From: Paenibacillus sp. SYP-B3998
GTDB lineage: Bacteria; Bacillota; Bacilli; Paenibacillales; NBRC-103111
Direction: 5' to 3'
Length of the DNA: 64,000 bases
Assembly: GCF_010820665.1 (NCBI RefSeq)
Contig: NZ_JAAIKC010000009.1
Location: 62,001-126,000 of the forward strand
This document shows positions 52,890 through 62,038 of this stretch, piece after piece (position 1 is the first letter of the stretch; each line of letters begins with the position of its first letter). Below the pieces are notes generated by a model, which saw only the letters and a program-made list of their open reading frames with translations, was not told where the DNA came from and ran no database searches. Both the position numbers and the translations under genes were made by a program.

Positions 52890-54148
52890 TTACAACTTGA
52901 ATATTTGAATCGTTTGTTGAAGCTGAGTAACGACACGTGTCATTTCTTCTGCTTGAATAACGATGCCTTTAACGGTGGCGATCTGCTCGTTCATTGATGC
53001 CGATACTTCCTGCGTGCCAGCAGCGGATTGTTCTGTGATTGCTGATATGTTTTCCATCGCTGAAGCTATTTGCTCAGAACTCGTAAGCATTTGCTCGCTT
53101 TCTTCGGCGAAGCGGGTAATTTCCTCGGAAATAAAACCGACACTGCCAACAATTTCGGCAAACACGATTTCGGTTTGATCAATTAAGAGTGTTTGCTTTT
53201 TCACAACATCTTCATTCACTTGTATGCTATGAATCGCATCCCGGATGCCTTGCTCAATGCTCTTCACGAAGCCGAATACCTCACGCGTAAGCGAAGTCGA
53301 TTCTTCAGCAAGCTTGCGCACCTCTTGAGCAACTACAGCAAAGCCTCTACCATGCTCACCGGCACGTGCTGCCTCAATAGAAGCATTAAGTGAGAGCAGG
53401 TTCGTTTGTTCTGCAATTTCCGATATCGAGCGAGTAACGCTGCTAATTCCTGCGGCTTGTTGAGCTAATAAATTAATCGTTTCAGATACTTGCTGAGTGA
53501 CCTCTACGTTTCTTTTCATGCCAGCGCCTTGGCTCTCGACCGAGGTGCGTCCTTTTTCCACAAGGGCCATCATTTGATCAGAACGAGTTTTCATTTCTTT
53601 AGCTGAGCCTGAATAAGTAACGACTTTACTTTCTATGTTTTTAGTCGTTATGGATACTCCGGACACTTCTTCCGATATTTGTCCCGCCCCTGAGGCCAGT
53701 TCATGGGCAGAGATGCTAACTTGTTCAAGCACGGTTCGGAAGCTTTCATTTTTCGTATAAATATCCCGGCTTGTTTGAAATACCTGCTTTGAAATCGAGC
53801 CGGTATCCCTAAGAATGTCACGAAGCTTATCGATCATTTTGTTAAAAGACTGCCCAAGTTGCCCCAATGTATCGTCGGATGTAACAGCTACCTTTTGAGA
53901 GAAGTCGCCTTTGGAAATGTTAAGCGCAATTCTAGATAATTCGGTCACTGGTTCTGTTAACTGCCCTTCAAACCATTTGATGAAGGGATAGCTGCTCCCC
54001 AAAATAACAATAGAAAAATAATACCGAGTAAGCGGTTCCAATCTGTCGCGAACGTAACAATTAACATAAATACGGAATTCAATCCAATTAGCGCATAGCA
54101 ACCGAGCTGTAATTTCTTTCTAAACGACATAGACGATAAATTACCCAT
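52890..54148 (-). pseudogene. Methyl-accepting chemotaxis protein, frameshifted near its membrane segment
   Basis: The signalling half (from 53990 down) is intact: HAMP-like [20 protein letters not shown], then the coiled coil with [40 protein letters not shown] at the hairpin tip. The N-terminus is in another frame (ATG 54148): two hydrophobic helices, [17 protein letters not shown] and [12 protein letters not shown], with only TDWNR between. The frames join at TTTTGGGG (53997-54004, minus strand) if one base is added. A one-base homopolymer loss, a sequencing error or a -1 shift could explain it. There is no extracellular sensor domain. Confidence 0.78.
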
Positions 54149-54431
54149 TTGGCCAACCGACTCCTCTGCGAAAATTGTAAATTTATGCAAGAATCTAAGG
54201 TGTCTGTTTGAAATTATAACACTGAAGCTGGAAACATTCTACAACATTTCGACAACATATTCAGTTAAATTTGTGCATCTTTGGGATAGATATAAATACC
54301 TATTTAATTATCAGGAAAAATATTCAAAATTTCGGGAAAATTGTGTTGAATGTTAATAAGTAGTAAAGTATAATAGGCCTATAGTCATATATTACATAAT
54401 ATGACAAAATATGAGAATGAGGAGTGAAGTA

Positions 54432-54800
54432 ATGAATTTGGATCAAATTCCATTATCTAGACAGATTGATTGGGTATTTAGGGAGATTAAACATGAGCTA
54501 TCTCATGTGAGTTCTGGTACTGTATTTATGCACATTCGTAACAATACAGTTGGTAAGTTTGGTATAAAACATTTGCCGATGGAAAGTAAGGGGGGAGTGC
54601 TGCCAGAGATTAGTACTAAAGGTTTAACCGAGTTACAATACCAATCCTTCCGACAGATGGCTATCGAATCGCTTAAGTACAAGAAAAATTGGACCCATGG
54701 TGAAATGATGTTTGATTTTACAATTAAGCAAAATATGCTATCCGCAAGTATAATGTTTGAGAGTAACTACAATATGGCTAATTTCGCAAGAACGGTTTAG
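54432..54800 (+). CDS. Hypothetical protein, 122 residues
   Basis: No family recognised. ATG 54432 follows GAGGAGTGAAGTA. The protein (NLDQIPLSRQIDWVFREIKH...) is mixed alpha/beta with no signal peptide or membrane segment; EIKHELSHVSSG and KKNWTHGEMMFDFTIK are the most distinctive stretches. The 240 bases upstream are AT-rich and empty apart from TTG/TAT-rich promoter-like sequence. Confidence 0.55.
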   Translation: MNLDQIPLSRQIDWVFREIKHELSHVSSGTVFMHIRNNTVGKFGIKHLPMESKGGVLPEISTKGLTELQYQSFRQMAIESLKYKKNWTHGEMMFDFTIKQNMLSASIMFESNYNMANFARTV

Positions 54801-54993
54801 CACTTATAATTATTAATTTTAAATAACAAAAGTGGGCTCCTGAATTTATCAGGAGTCTTCATTTTTAAATTGAAGAATAATTTTATATTTCCTTATAATC
54901 AAAATAATAGATAGTATTCCATGATATGTTTAGACATAATATGACATTAAATGTATGATCAATGTCGATTAGACATATGAAGGAGAGATTGGA

Positions 54994-56952
54994 TTGAAAA
55001 AGATCATTCAGTTATTATTCAGTACTTTATTTTTAACACTGTTGTTTATACAAAGTGTTGCTTTTGCTGAGGAAGTAAATTTGACACCAGCAATGACTTC
55101 GAACACGTCACCATCTGGAACCGTGTCAGCGAGTAGTGTGTACTATGCATCTGATTATGCAGCTTGGTATGCATTCGATAAAAGAACTGGTGCACCAGCC
55201 CCTTGGATTGCAAAAGAAGCTACAGGATGGATCAGGTATGACTTTGGTTCATCCAAATCAATTGTTACAAGATATGAAGTTACATCTAAAGACCATGAAG
55301 CATACACAAGTCAATCCCCTAAATCCTGGGTTCTTGAGGGTTCTGATAATGGGATTTCGTGGGATGTGCTGGATACTCAAACGAATGTGTCGAATTGGGC
55401 TAGAAGAGAAAAAAGATCATTTAAAATTCCGAATATCACTGATTACAAAATGTATCAAGTAAGGGTGACACAAACCTTTGGAGGTGTAGTGTCCGTAGAA
55501 GAGATTGGTTTGTATGGGGGGATTGCTGCAGCAGCACCTAGTACACCGACTAACTTAAAAGCAACCGCAGGGGATAGCTCAGTGAAGTTGAATTGGACAG
55601 CCAATACAGAAATTAATATTGGCGGATATAACATCTATGTAGATGGTATTAAGTTAAATACAACTCCGATAGCAACAAATAGCTTCAATGTTACAGGATT
55701 GATCAATGGAAGAGGGTATGGTTTTCAAGTATCAGCGGTTGATAAGAAGGGTGCTGAATCAATAAAATCAGTAATCGTTGACGGAACCCCAGTTTCCCCA
55801 CTTCCTGCAAATCCTTCTGGACTAACAGCAATAGCCGGCGATAGAGAGGTTTCACTTTTGTGGAACATGGTTTCAGGTGCTACTGGATATAACATTAAAC
55901 GATCTACAACTGTCGGTGGTCCTTATACTACCGTTGCAAATAATGTATACACTTCTCTTCCCTATAAAGATACAGCATTAACGAACGGAACAACCTACTA
56001 TTATGTGGTCTCGGCAGTTAATACAGGCGGGGAAAGCGGCAATTCTAATGAAGTATCCGCAACCCCTGTTGTCCCGATACCTGCAAATCCATCAGGATTG
56101 GTGGCAACGGCTGGAGATGCGGAAGTATCATTGTCGTGGAACATGGTTCCTGCTGCTACTGGATATAACATTAAACGGTCTACAACTGTTGGTGGCCCGT
56201 ATACTACCGTTGCAAATAACGTCTATACTTCTCTTTCTTATACCGATACAGCATTAACGAACGGAACAACCTACTATTATGTCGTCTCGGCAGTTAATGC
56301 AGGTGGAGAAAGCGGAAATTCAAATGAAGCATCGGCAACACCGCAATCACCAATAACCTCCTTAAACGTAATTATCGCCGAAGAGAAAGTTAAAATTGGA
56401 CAAGAATTTACGTCAAACATTGCCTTGAAAAATGCAAAAGATATTTATGCAGAAGATTTCACAATGAAATATGATAATAAATTATTTGATTATGTTGGTG
56501 TAGAAGAAGTCCCTGGGTACAAAATCTACAACAAACCAACGGATCAAAATGGGGAACTTCGATTCATCGTTGCGAGCCAAGGAAAGAATTTTGGTATTAC
56601 TGGTGAAAAAACATTCCTCAAACTGAAATTCAAAGCGAAAGCTGCTGGAACAGGTAAAGTGGATGCACTTAAGTGTAGAATAGCAGACACGCAAAAAGAA
56701 TTTGATTTAGTTGAGGGAGCTTGTTCTGAGGACACAGTAACCGTTGAGGGTGTAAAGGACGTTAATAGAACAGGTGAGTACACGCTGCTCGATCTATCGA
56801 TTGATGCATACTATTTTGGAGAGCTAGCTTCAAACGCAGATCCATCCAAATATGATGCCAACCAAGCTGGAGACGAATATGTAAAAGACGAAGACCTTGT
56901 ATTTATTGCTAATCAAATGATCAATAATGCAAACTATACGCCTAATAACTAA
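54994..56952 (+). CDS. Secreted modular protein: discoidin - FnIII x3 - cohesin - dockerin
   Basis: 652 residues. Signal peptide (KKIIQLLFSTLFLTLLFIQSVAFA) ending near residue 26; F5/8 type C (discoidin) domain about 35-175 (AAWYAFDKRTGAPAPWI, GWIRYDFGSSKSI); three fibronectin type III domains about 178-268, 270-360 and 362-450; a cohesin domain about 455-580 (SLNVIIAEEKVKIGQEFTSN, FDYVGVEEVPGY, TFLKLKFKAK); and a dockerin-like tail about 588-650 (DVNRTGEYTLLDLSIDAYYF, YDANQAGDEYVKDEDLVFIA). No catalytic domain. TTG 54994 with AAGGAGAG. It may bind surface or plant glycans and other cohesin/dockerin proteins. Confidence 0.85.
   Translation: MKKIIQLLFSTLFLTLLFIQSVAFAEEVNLTPAMTSNTSPSGTVSASSVYYASDYAAWYAFDKRTGAPAPWIAKEATGWIRYDFGSSKSIVTRYEVTSKDHEAYTSQSPKSWVLEGSDNGISWDVLDTQTNVSNWARREKRSFKIPNITDYKMYQVRVTQTFGGVVSVEEIGLYGGIAAAAPSTPTNLKATAGDSSVKLNWTANTEINIGGYNIYVDGIKLNTTPIATNSFNVTGLINGRGYGFQVSAVDKKGAESIKSVIVDGTPVSPLPANPSGLTAIAGDREVSLLWNMVSGATGYNIKRSTTVGGPYTTVANNVYTSLPYKDTALTNGTTYYYVVSAVNTGGESGNSNEVSATPVVPIPANPSGLVATAGDAEVSLSWNMVPAATGYNIKRSTTVGGPYTTVANNVYTSLSYTDTALTNGTTYYYVVSAVNAGGESGNSNEASATPQSPITSLNVIIAEEKVKIGQEFTSNIALKNAKDIYAEDFTMKYDNKLFDYVGVEEVPGYKIYNKPTDQNGELRFIVASQGKNFGITGEKTFLKLKFKAKAAGTGKVDALKCRIADTQKEFDLVEGACSEDTVTVEGVKDVNRTGEYTLLDLSIDAYYFGELASNADPSKYDANQAGDEYVKDEDLVFIANQMINNANYTPNN
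55804..56346 (+). repeat. Tandem duplication of a 276-bp FnIII unit
   Basis: Units 55804-56079 and 56080-56346 are offset by 276 bases (92 codons) and share long identical stretches, for example GCATTAACGAACGGAACAAC in both. High identity marks a recent duplication of one FnIII domain. Confidence 0.9.
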
Positions 56953-56965
56953 ATGTACGTTTTTA

Positions 56966-56996
56966 TATCCCTGTTGGCTAAGGCCAATAGGGATTT
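56966..56996 (+). terminator. Rho-independent terminator
   Basis: ATCCCTGTTGGC (56967-56978) and GCCAATAGGGAT (56983-56994), then TTTTCTT. Confidence 0.85.
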
Positions 56997-57221
56997 TCTT
57001 TAGCCTTACATTACGAACTATATTTTTGTTAAATAGTGCGAGTACATGATTGATAGCGTTTGGATTATAAGTCTTGATAATGAGACGACTAAACAGGTGT
57101 GATAACCACTAAAACCAATAATTCCACACAGTAAAAAGCCTCAGGGGCTGAAACTCTCCTAAGGCTTTATTACTTTCGTTTCTAAGAGATACCCTCAAAG
57201 GAAACGTGTGTTAGAGAAATA
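56997..57221. other. Intergenic, with a terminator at 57134-57168
   Basis: Apart from AAAGCCT...AGGCTTT (57134-57168), a terminator for the convergent 115-residue gene, this stretch shows nothing I can name. Confidence 0.6.
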
Positions 57222-57569
57222 TTAGAATGACGGTTGGTAAAACGTAACTGATGTATTAGGCGTTTCACCTTTACCTGTAATGGTGTAAGTATCTAAAGGC
57301 AAATTCGGTACTGAAAAGGAGAAATATCCTGGTGAAGAACTCGTTGCTCTGTAATCAGAGAAAACAACTTGTCCACTTGAATTTGTTACTTTGAAGCTAC
57401 CTTCTGGTCCATATAAGCCAGGAGTTCCTCCGTAAAGGTTGCCAGAAAAGTGAAGAGTTCCTTGGCCATGAATTTGAACACTGCTTGTAGATGCTGACGC
57501 TGTTGCTAGGGGGAGTACACTAAAAATAGCTAAACAAAGTAAAAGAATAGTAATCGCTCTTTTTCTCAC
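57222..57569 (-). CDS. Small secreted protein, unknown family
   Basis: 115 residues. A clear signal peptide (RKRAITILLLCLAIFSVLPLATASA) precedes an 88-residue beta-rich domain with GQGTLHFSGNLYGGTPGLYGPEGSFKVTN-type sequence, Gly/Ser/Thr-rich and without cysteines. The AGGATGAA region upstream serves as ribosome binding site. I see no known domain; a surface or matrix role is a guess. Confidence 0.65.
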   Translation of the reverse strand: MRKRAITILLLCLAIFSVLPLATASASTSSVQIHGQGTLHFSGNLYGGTPGLYGPEGSFKVTNSSGQVVFSDYRATSSSPGYFSFSVPNLPLDTYTITGKGETPNTSVTFYQPSF

Positions 57570-57801
57570 AATAATTCATCCTCTCGTCCAATTAATTGAA
57601 ATAAAAGGGAATGAGTCGTGTTAGTAGGCAGAACGCTGGCCAGCACTTTCTTTGTTTATGTAATCCCTTTCATAAATATACCATTATGAAGAATAGATTG
57701 TATATATTTCAATTTAAAGTTTCGTCGTTTAGATGTAAATTATGACAAAAAATTCATTTGTTATCATTTTAAAAGGGATTTTCTTTTGATAAGATTTAAC
57801 A

Positions 57802-57830
57802 TTGACCCAAATAAGCCAATGTGTTACAAT
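57802..57830 (+). promoter_or_regulatory. Sigma-A-type promoter of the tRNA gene
   Basis: TTGACC (57802-57807), 17-base spacer, TACAAT (57825-57830), placing the start about 12 bases before the tRNA. Confidence 0.75.
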
Positions 57831-57848
57831 ATTTTAACGGTCATACGC

Positions 57849-57920
57849 AGGTCCGTAGCTCAATGGCAGAGCAACCGGCTCTTAACCGGTAGGTTGTGGG
57901 TTCGACCCCCACCGGGCCTA
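57849..57920 (+). tRNA. tRNA-Lys (anticodon CTT)
   Basis: 72 bases that fold fully: acceptor AGGTCCG/CGGGCCT, D stem GCTC/GAGC, anticodon stem ACCGG/CCGGT with loop CTCTTAA (anticodon CTT), T arm GTGGG-TTCGACC-CCCAC, discriminator A. CCA is not encoded. It is a lone tRNA gene with its own promoter and terminator. Confidence 0.93.
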
Positions 57921-57932
57921 TACTAAAATAGC

Positions 57933-57970
57933 AATCCCCTTGCATAGGTTTCGTGTAAGGGGATTTTTTT
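57933..57970. terminator. Terminator after the tRNA gene
   Basis: AATCCCCTT and AAGGGGATT arms with a T7 run; also positioned to end the convergent Calx-beta gene. Confidence 0.87.
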
Positions 57971-57975
57971 ATATC

Positions 57976-58800
57976 CTAGTCATCATCCCTAATGATGAAA
58001 GTGGTCTCATTATCGGTTCCAATTGCATCCGAATTGAATAATTTCAAGGAGAACGTCTCTAGACGTTCTTTCCTTGCGTCATTAATTAGCTGTACTTGAA
58101 TCGTTTTACGTGTGTCGCCCTTCGCGAATGTCAACACACCCTGTTTGGCAATAAAATCCTCACCTGCGATAGCAGATCTATTGATTGTCGTATATTTAAC
58201 AGTTGCGACGTTGTCGCTGCTAGAACGAATCACACTAACCGTTGCTGTTCCCGAGTGTTCGTTGACGAACTGCAATTTGGAATCAAAATTCAGCTTACCT
58301 GATGGCCCTGGTAATTGGTTTGTTTTCACAGTTATGGAAGGGTTAATAACTGAATAATTACTGTCGTAATCCATTGCAACGATGTAGAATTTATAAGAAG
58401 TATTCGGAGATAGATTGTTCGCGACATAAGTAATGACGTCATCGTCATTTGGTACAGGAACACTTGTATCGGAACAGTTCGTTTCAACTTTATGGACTTC
58501 ATAGAGTGCTACTCTGGAATCGCCCTCAGTTTGTGCAGCGTCCCAAGTTAATTTAATGCTCGTTGATGTAATTTCGGAGGGAGTAATTACTAAATTAGGG
58601 AACCATGGCAGGTGTGGGGATGCAACTGTTGCGGCGGTATCATTTCCATCGCTTCGTGTATGTTCGCAATTTAAATAAACGGCAGAATGTCCATCTGCTG
58701 CATAGGCTGATATAGTTAGCGGAAACGACAAAAATCCTACCAACAGGATGCCGATCAGGTTCTGAATGAAATTCCTCAAAATAGCGATCCTCTCCTTCAA
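57976..58800 (-). CDS. Secreted protein with fibronectin III and Calx-beta domains
   Basis: 274 residues. Signal peptide (NLIGILLVGFLSFPLTISAYA) to about residue 35; an FnIII domain about 68-160 (LVITPSEITSTSIKLTWDAA, NLSPNTSYKFYIVAMD); a Calx-beta repeat about 168-270 (KLQFVNEHSGTATVSVIRSS, AIAGEDFIAKQGVLTFAKGDTRKTI, ending FIIRDDD). Calx-beta motifs bind calcium through such acidic ends. No anchor is seen, so it is released or wall-bound by its domains. Lies among other secreted modular genes. Confidence 0.8.
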   Translation of the reverse strand: MKERIAILRNFIQNLIGILLVGFLSFPLTISAYAADGHSAVYLNCEHTRSDGNDTAATVASPHLPWFPNLVITPSEITSTSIKLTWDAAQTEGDSRVALYEVHKVETNCSDTSVPVPNDDDVITYVANNLSPNTSYKFYIVAMDYDSNYSVINPSITVKTNQLPGPSGKLNFDSKLQFVNEHSGTATVSVIRSSSDNVATVKYTTINRSAIAGEDFIAKQGVLTFAKGDTRKTIQVQLINDARKERLETFSLKLFNSDAIGTDNETTFIIRDDD

Positions 58801-58881
58801 AATTCACTGTTTTGATACTTTTTGTATCACGCTTATATCATAACATGGTTTACATAAATTGGGCGATAAAATTTATTCGAA

Positions 58882-58925
58882 AAAAGCATCCCGCAGTTCA
58901 GAACATGACTGCGGGATGCTTTATT
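58882..58925 (-). terminator. Terminator of the siderophore ABC operon
   Basis: AAAGCATCCCGCAGT (58883-58897) and ACTGCGGGATGCTTT (58908-58922). Confidence 0.88.
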
Positions 58926-59735
58926 TTATACGAGGGACAGTGTGCGTCCCTTGCCGTATGGAATGCACATGGGTGTGCCGAAGATAGGATCAAGGATAAC
59001 ACGAGACTTCATATCAAATACATTTTGAATGAAGGCCTCGTTCACGATCTCTTCTGGAGGGCCTTCGGCATAAGCAGAACCATCTTTGATCGCGACGATA
59101 TGATGCGCGTAACGGCAAGCGAGATTAATATCGTGGAGCACCATCACGATCGTACGCTGTTCGTTCTGGTTTAAATCGAATAATAAGTCAAGTACATCAA
59201 CTTGATGCGTCAAATCTAAGTAGGTGGTAGGCTCATCCAACAGAATCGTGTTCGTATCTTGCGCTAGTGTCATGGCAATCCAAGCTCTTTGGCGCTGTCC
59301 ACCAGATAAGGAATCTACGCTTCGATCCGCGTAAGGGAGCATATTCGTTAACTGGAGAGCATGTTGGACTTTATTCTCGTCTTCAGCGGACCACTGCTGC
59401 AGCCAGCTTTGGTAAGGATAACGGCCTTGCTTTACAAGTTGAAGCACGGTTAATCCTTCAGGAGCAGAAGGGCCTTGCGGAAGGATAGCCATACGTCTGG
59501 CTATTTCCTTGGTTGATAGCTGGGCAATTTCTGAGCTATCCAGTAGAATAGTACCTGATTTTGGTTTCAAAAGTCTAGCAAGTGAACGAAGCAGCGTTGA
59601 TTTGCCGCATCCGTTACTGCCAATGAATACCGTGATTTTCCCTTTTGGAATTCGGATATTTAAGCTTTTGAAGATGGTGCTGTCGCCATATGTCAACTGA
59701 AGCGATTGTGCTTCCAGAGCCGTGTCGCTGATCAT
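58926..59735 (-). CDS. Siderophore ABC-transporter ATP-binding protein (FecE/YusV type)
   Basis: A 269-residue ATPase. Walker A is IGSNGCGKSTLLRS, signature SLSGGQRQRAWIAMTLAQ, Walker B TILLDEPTTYLDL, switch His in VMVLHDINLA. The FepC/FhuC class is indicated by the WIAM and PTTYLDL sequences. It is last in the minus-strand operon with two permeases, preceded by AAAGGAGAG before ATG 59735. Confidence 0.92.
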   Translation of the reverse strand: MISDTALEAQSLQLTYGDSTIFKSLNIRIPKGKITVFIGSNGCGKSTLLRSLARLLKPKSGTILLDSSEIAQLSTKEIARRMAILPQGPSAPEGLTVLQLVKQGRYPYQSWLQQWSAEDENKVQHALQLTNMLPYADRSVDSLSGGQRQRAWIAMTLAQDTNTILLDEPTTYLDLTHQVDVLDLLFDLNQNEQRTIVMVLHDINLACRYAHHIVAIKDGSAYAEGPPEEIVNEAFIQNVFDMKSRVILDPIFGTPMCIPYGKGRTLSLV

Positions 59736-59767
59736 GAATGTGCTCTCCTTTTTGTAAAGCTTGTAGG

Positions 59768-60817
59768 TTAACCGCGATTTCTACTGCGATAGAGTAAATA
59801 GATGAAGATAGGTGCCCCGATCGCTGCTGTGAAAACACCTGCCGGGATATCTAATGGATGAAATAGTGAGCGCCCCACTAGGTCTGCTAAAAGCAATAAG
59901 AGAGATCCAGTAAGGGCTGAGACAGGAACGAGTGCACCGAAGCTTGGGCCAACCAATTTGCGGGCAATATGGGGCGCCATAAGTCCGATAAAGTTGATGG
60001 CTCCGCCAAAAGCAACAGCGGCCCCTGCAAGAGCAACGCTGAGCATAATTAAAAGGAAGCGTTGACGTTGAACATGGCTGCCCACACTGCGGGCGATATC
60101 TTCGCCTAATGATTGAATTGTAACATGTCGCGCAAGCAGAAAAATAACAGGGATTAATAGCGAAACCCATGGCAGCAGCGGATAAACGGCCTTCTCCCAC
60201 GAGACGCCATAAATGCTTCCCGTCATGAACGTTAAAGATTGATTCGCAAGAATGATTGGCCCAGAAAGCATCATCAGATAGGAAATCGAGCTCATTGCGG
60301 CTGTGAAGCCCGTCCCAATCAGAACAAGCCGCAGCGGAGTGATGCCGTTCTTCCAGGATAGCGTATAAACGAACAAAGTGGCGCCGAATGCACCGGCAAT
60401 AGCGGCAACAGGAAGCCAATGAATACTGATTTTATCCGAGAAAAAAAAGAAAAAGGATACAGCCCCAAGCGTAGCTCCACCTGTTGTGCCAATCGTATCT
60501 GGTGAAGTGAGCGAATTGCGCACGATGCCCTGCAAAATGGAACCCGCAACGCCAAGGGAAGCACCGATTAACACGGCAACGATCACCCTAGGCAGTCGTA
60601 AAGAACGAACGATCAGGTTACTTGGATCCGTTCCGTATCCAAAAATGGCGCGAACGACCTCTGTCGGTTTGATGTAAATACTGCCAATCCCCGTGCTAAG
60701 TATCATGACAACAATGACAGCTAAGAGTAAGAACAGAGAAACAACAATTGCTTTTTTACTAATGAGATAGGAAAAATTTTTACCTCGTATTGTTATATAA
60801 CGATTTGGATGATTCAT
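59768..60817 (-). CDS. Siderophore ABC-transporter permease 2 (FecCD family)
   Basis: A 349-residue permease with about 10 helices. Family marks are PRVIVAVLIGASLGVAGSILQGI, NSLTSPDTIGTTGGATLGA, and MAPHIARKLVG near the ATPase-docking loop. ATGA overlap with the upstream permease indicates a heterodimer. It corresponds to YfhA of the B. subtilis YfiYZ-YfhA system. Confidence 0.92.
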   Translation of the reverse strand: MNHPNRYITIRGKNFSYLISKKAIVVSLFLLLAVIVVMILSTGIGSIYIKPTEVVRAIFGYGTDPSNLIVRSLRLPRVIVAVLIGASLGVAGSILQGIVRNSLTSPDTIGTTGGATLGAVSFFFFFSDKISIHWLPVAAIAGAFGATLFVYTLSWKNGITPLRLVLIGTGFTAAMSSISYLMMLSGPIILANQSLTFMTGSIYGVSWEKAVYPLLPWVSLLIPVIFLLARHVTIQSLGEDIARSVGSHVQRQRFLLIMLSVALAGAAVAFGGAINFIGLMAPHIARKLVGPSFGALVPVSALTGSLLLLLADLVGRSLFHPLDIPAGVFTAAIGAPIFIYLLYRSRNRG

Positions 60818-61833
60818 TTCAGTAGCCCCCCTTTACGAGCAATATAGATGAAGAAGGGAACTCCGAGTATCGCGGTTGTTACACCGACATGGACTTCTTT
60901 GGGCATGATGATAAACCTTGCGGCTATATCAGCACCAACTAGCAGGATGCCGCCTAAGATGGCGCAGTACGGGATGACCCACCGATAATCGACACCGACG
61001 ATAAACCGGACGATATGAGGGATGATAATGCCTACGAAAACGATAGGGCCGGCAACAGCCACAGAGCCGCCAGCAAGCACAACAATAACGACTGCCGTAA
61101 TAAATTTAACAAAAACAGTTCGTTGTCCTAGTCCTTTGGCCACATCCTCGCCCATTGAAAGGACATTCATATGAGGGGAAAGAAATAGAGCGCCAATCCA
61201 CGCAAGCAGCATATAAGGAAAAACGGATTGCAGCATGGCCATTGTACGTCCTTCAACCGAGCCAACGAGCCAGTACAGCACTTGATCGAAAGCTTTGCCG
61301 TTTCCGAGGAGTATCCCTTGTGTTAAAGCTGCAAAAAAAGCGGTCATGGCCGCACCGGCGAGCGTGATTTTCATTGGAGTCAGTCCATCGCGACCTAATG
61401 ATCCTAGACCATAGACAAGGGCTGAACTGACAGCTGCCCCTGCAAAAGCAATCCAAGCATATTCAGTTAAGCTAGTAACATTGAAGAAACTAACGGACAG
61501 AACAATAGCAAAGGCAGCTCCTGAATTAATGCCGAATATACTCGGCGAGGCAAGTGGATTGCGGGTTATTGCTTGCATGAGTGCTCCAGCAACAGCTAAA
61601 CTTCCTCCCACTAGTGCTGCAATTAGCGCTCTCGGGATTCTGACGGATTGAATAATGATAGCGTCGTTGGACTGATCAAAATGCTTAAAAGTAGTAATGA
61701 CTTGCTCCCACGAGTAATTGTGGAGCCCAAAGCGCACACTGCCAACCATCATTAAGCCAAGGCAGCAACAAGCTGCTAGTAGTCCGATCGTTCTATAGAA
61801 GTGGTGAAGTGATCTTTTTTTCGAATAACTCAT
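60814..61833 (-). CDS. Siderophore ABC-transporter permease 1 (FecCD family)
   Basis: About 339 residues and 10 helices. PRALIAALVGGSLAVAGALMQAITRNPLASPSIFGINSGAA is split in the standard way, and IIIPHIVRFIVG ends the docking loop. Two in-frame ATGs exist (61866, 61833); the latter begins at the first basic residues before helix 1. First gene of the minus-strand operon, facing two Fur-box-like sites. Confidence 0.9.
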   Translation of the reverse strand: MSYSKKRSLHHFYRTIGLLAACCCLGLMMVGSVRFGLHNYSWEQVITTFKHFDQSNDAIIIQSVRIPRALIAALVGGSLAVAGALMQAITRNPLASPSIFGINSGAAFAIVLSVSFFNVTSLTEYAWIAFAGAAVSSALVYGLGSLGRDGLTPMKITLAGAAMTAFFAALTQGILLGNGKAFDQVLYWLVGSVEGRTMAMLQSVFPYMLLAWIGALFLSPHMNVLSMGEDVAKGLGQRTVFVKFITAVVIVVLAGGSVAVAGPIVFVGIIIPHIVRFIVGVDYRWVIPYCAILGGILLVGADIAARFIIMPKEVHVGVTTAILGVPFFIYIARKGGLLK

Positions 61834-61905
61834 AGATAGGTGCCTGCTTCCCTTGTAGATGCTCATCTAATATTAAATAGTTGGACGACAGAATGTCAAC
61901 GAATA

Positions 61906-61981
61906 TGAGAATCATTATCACGAATAGTTGACAGGCTCCTTTTCATTCAAGTATTATACAAGGTAATGATAATCGTTATCA
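61906..61981. promoter_or_regulatory. Two Fur boxes between divergent siderophore-uptake transcripts
   Basis: TGAGAATCATTATCA (61906-61920) and TGATAATCGTTATCA (61967-61981) each differ by one base from the 7-1-7 consensus TGATAATNATTATCA. One lies on each divergent side, so iron repression of both transcripts is expected. Confidence 0.9.
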
Positions 61982-62038
61982 TTGATGGCCTACATAAAAA
62001 GGTGTGCAACACACCGAGACAACTTTGGAGGAACAGAC

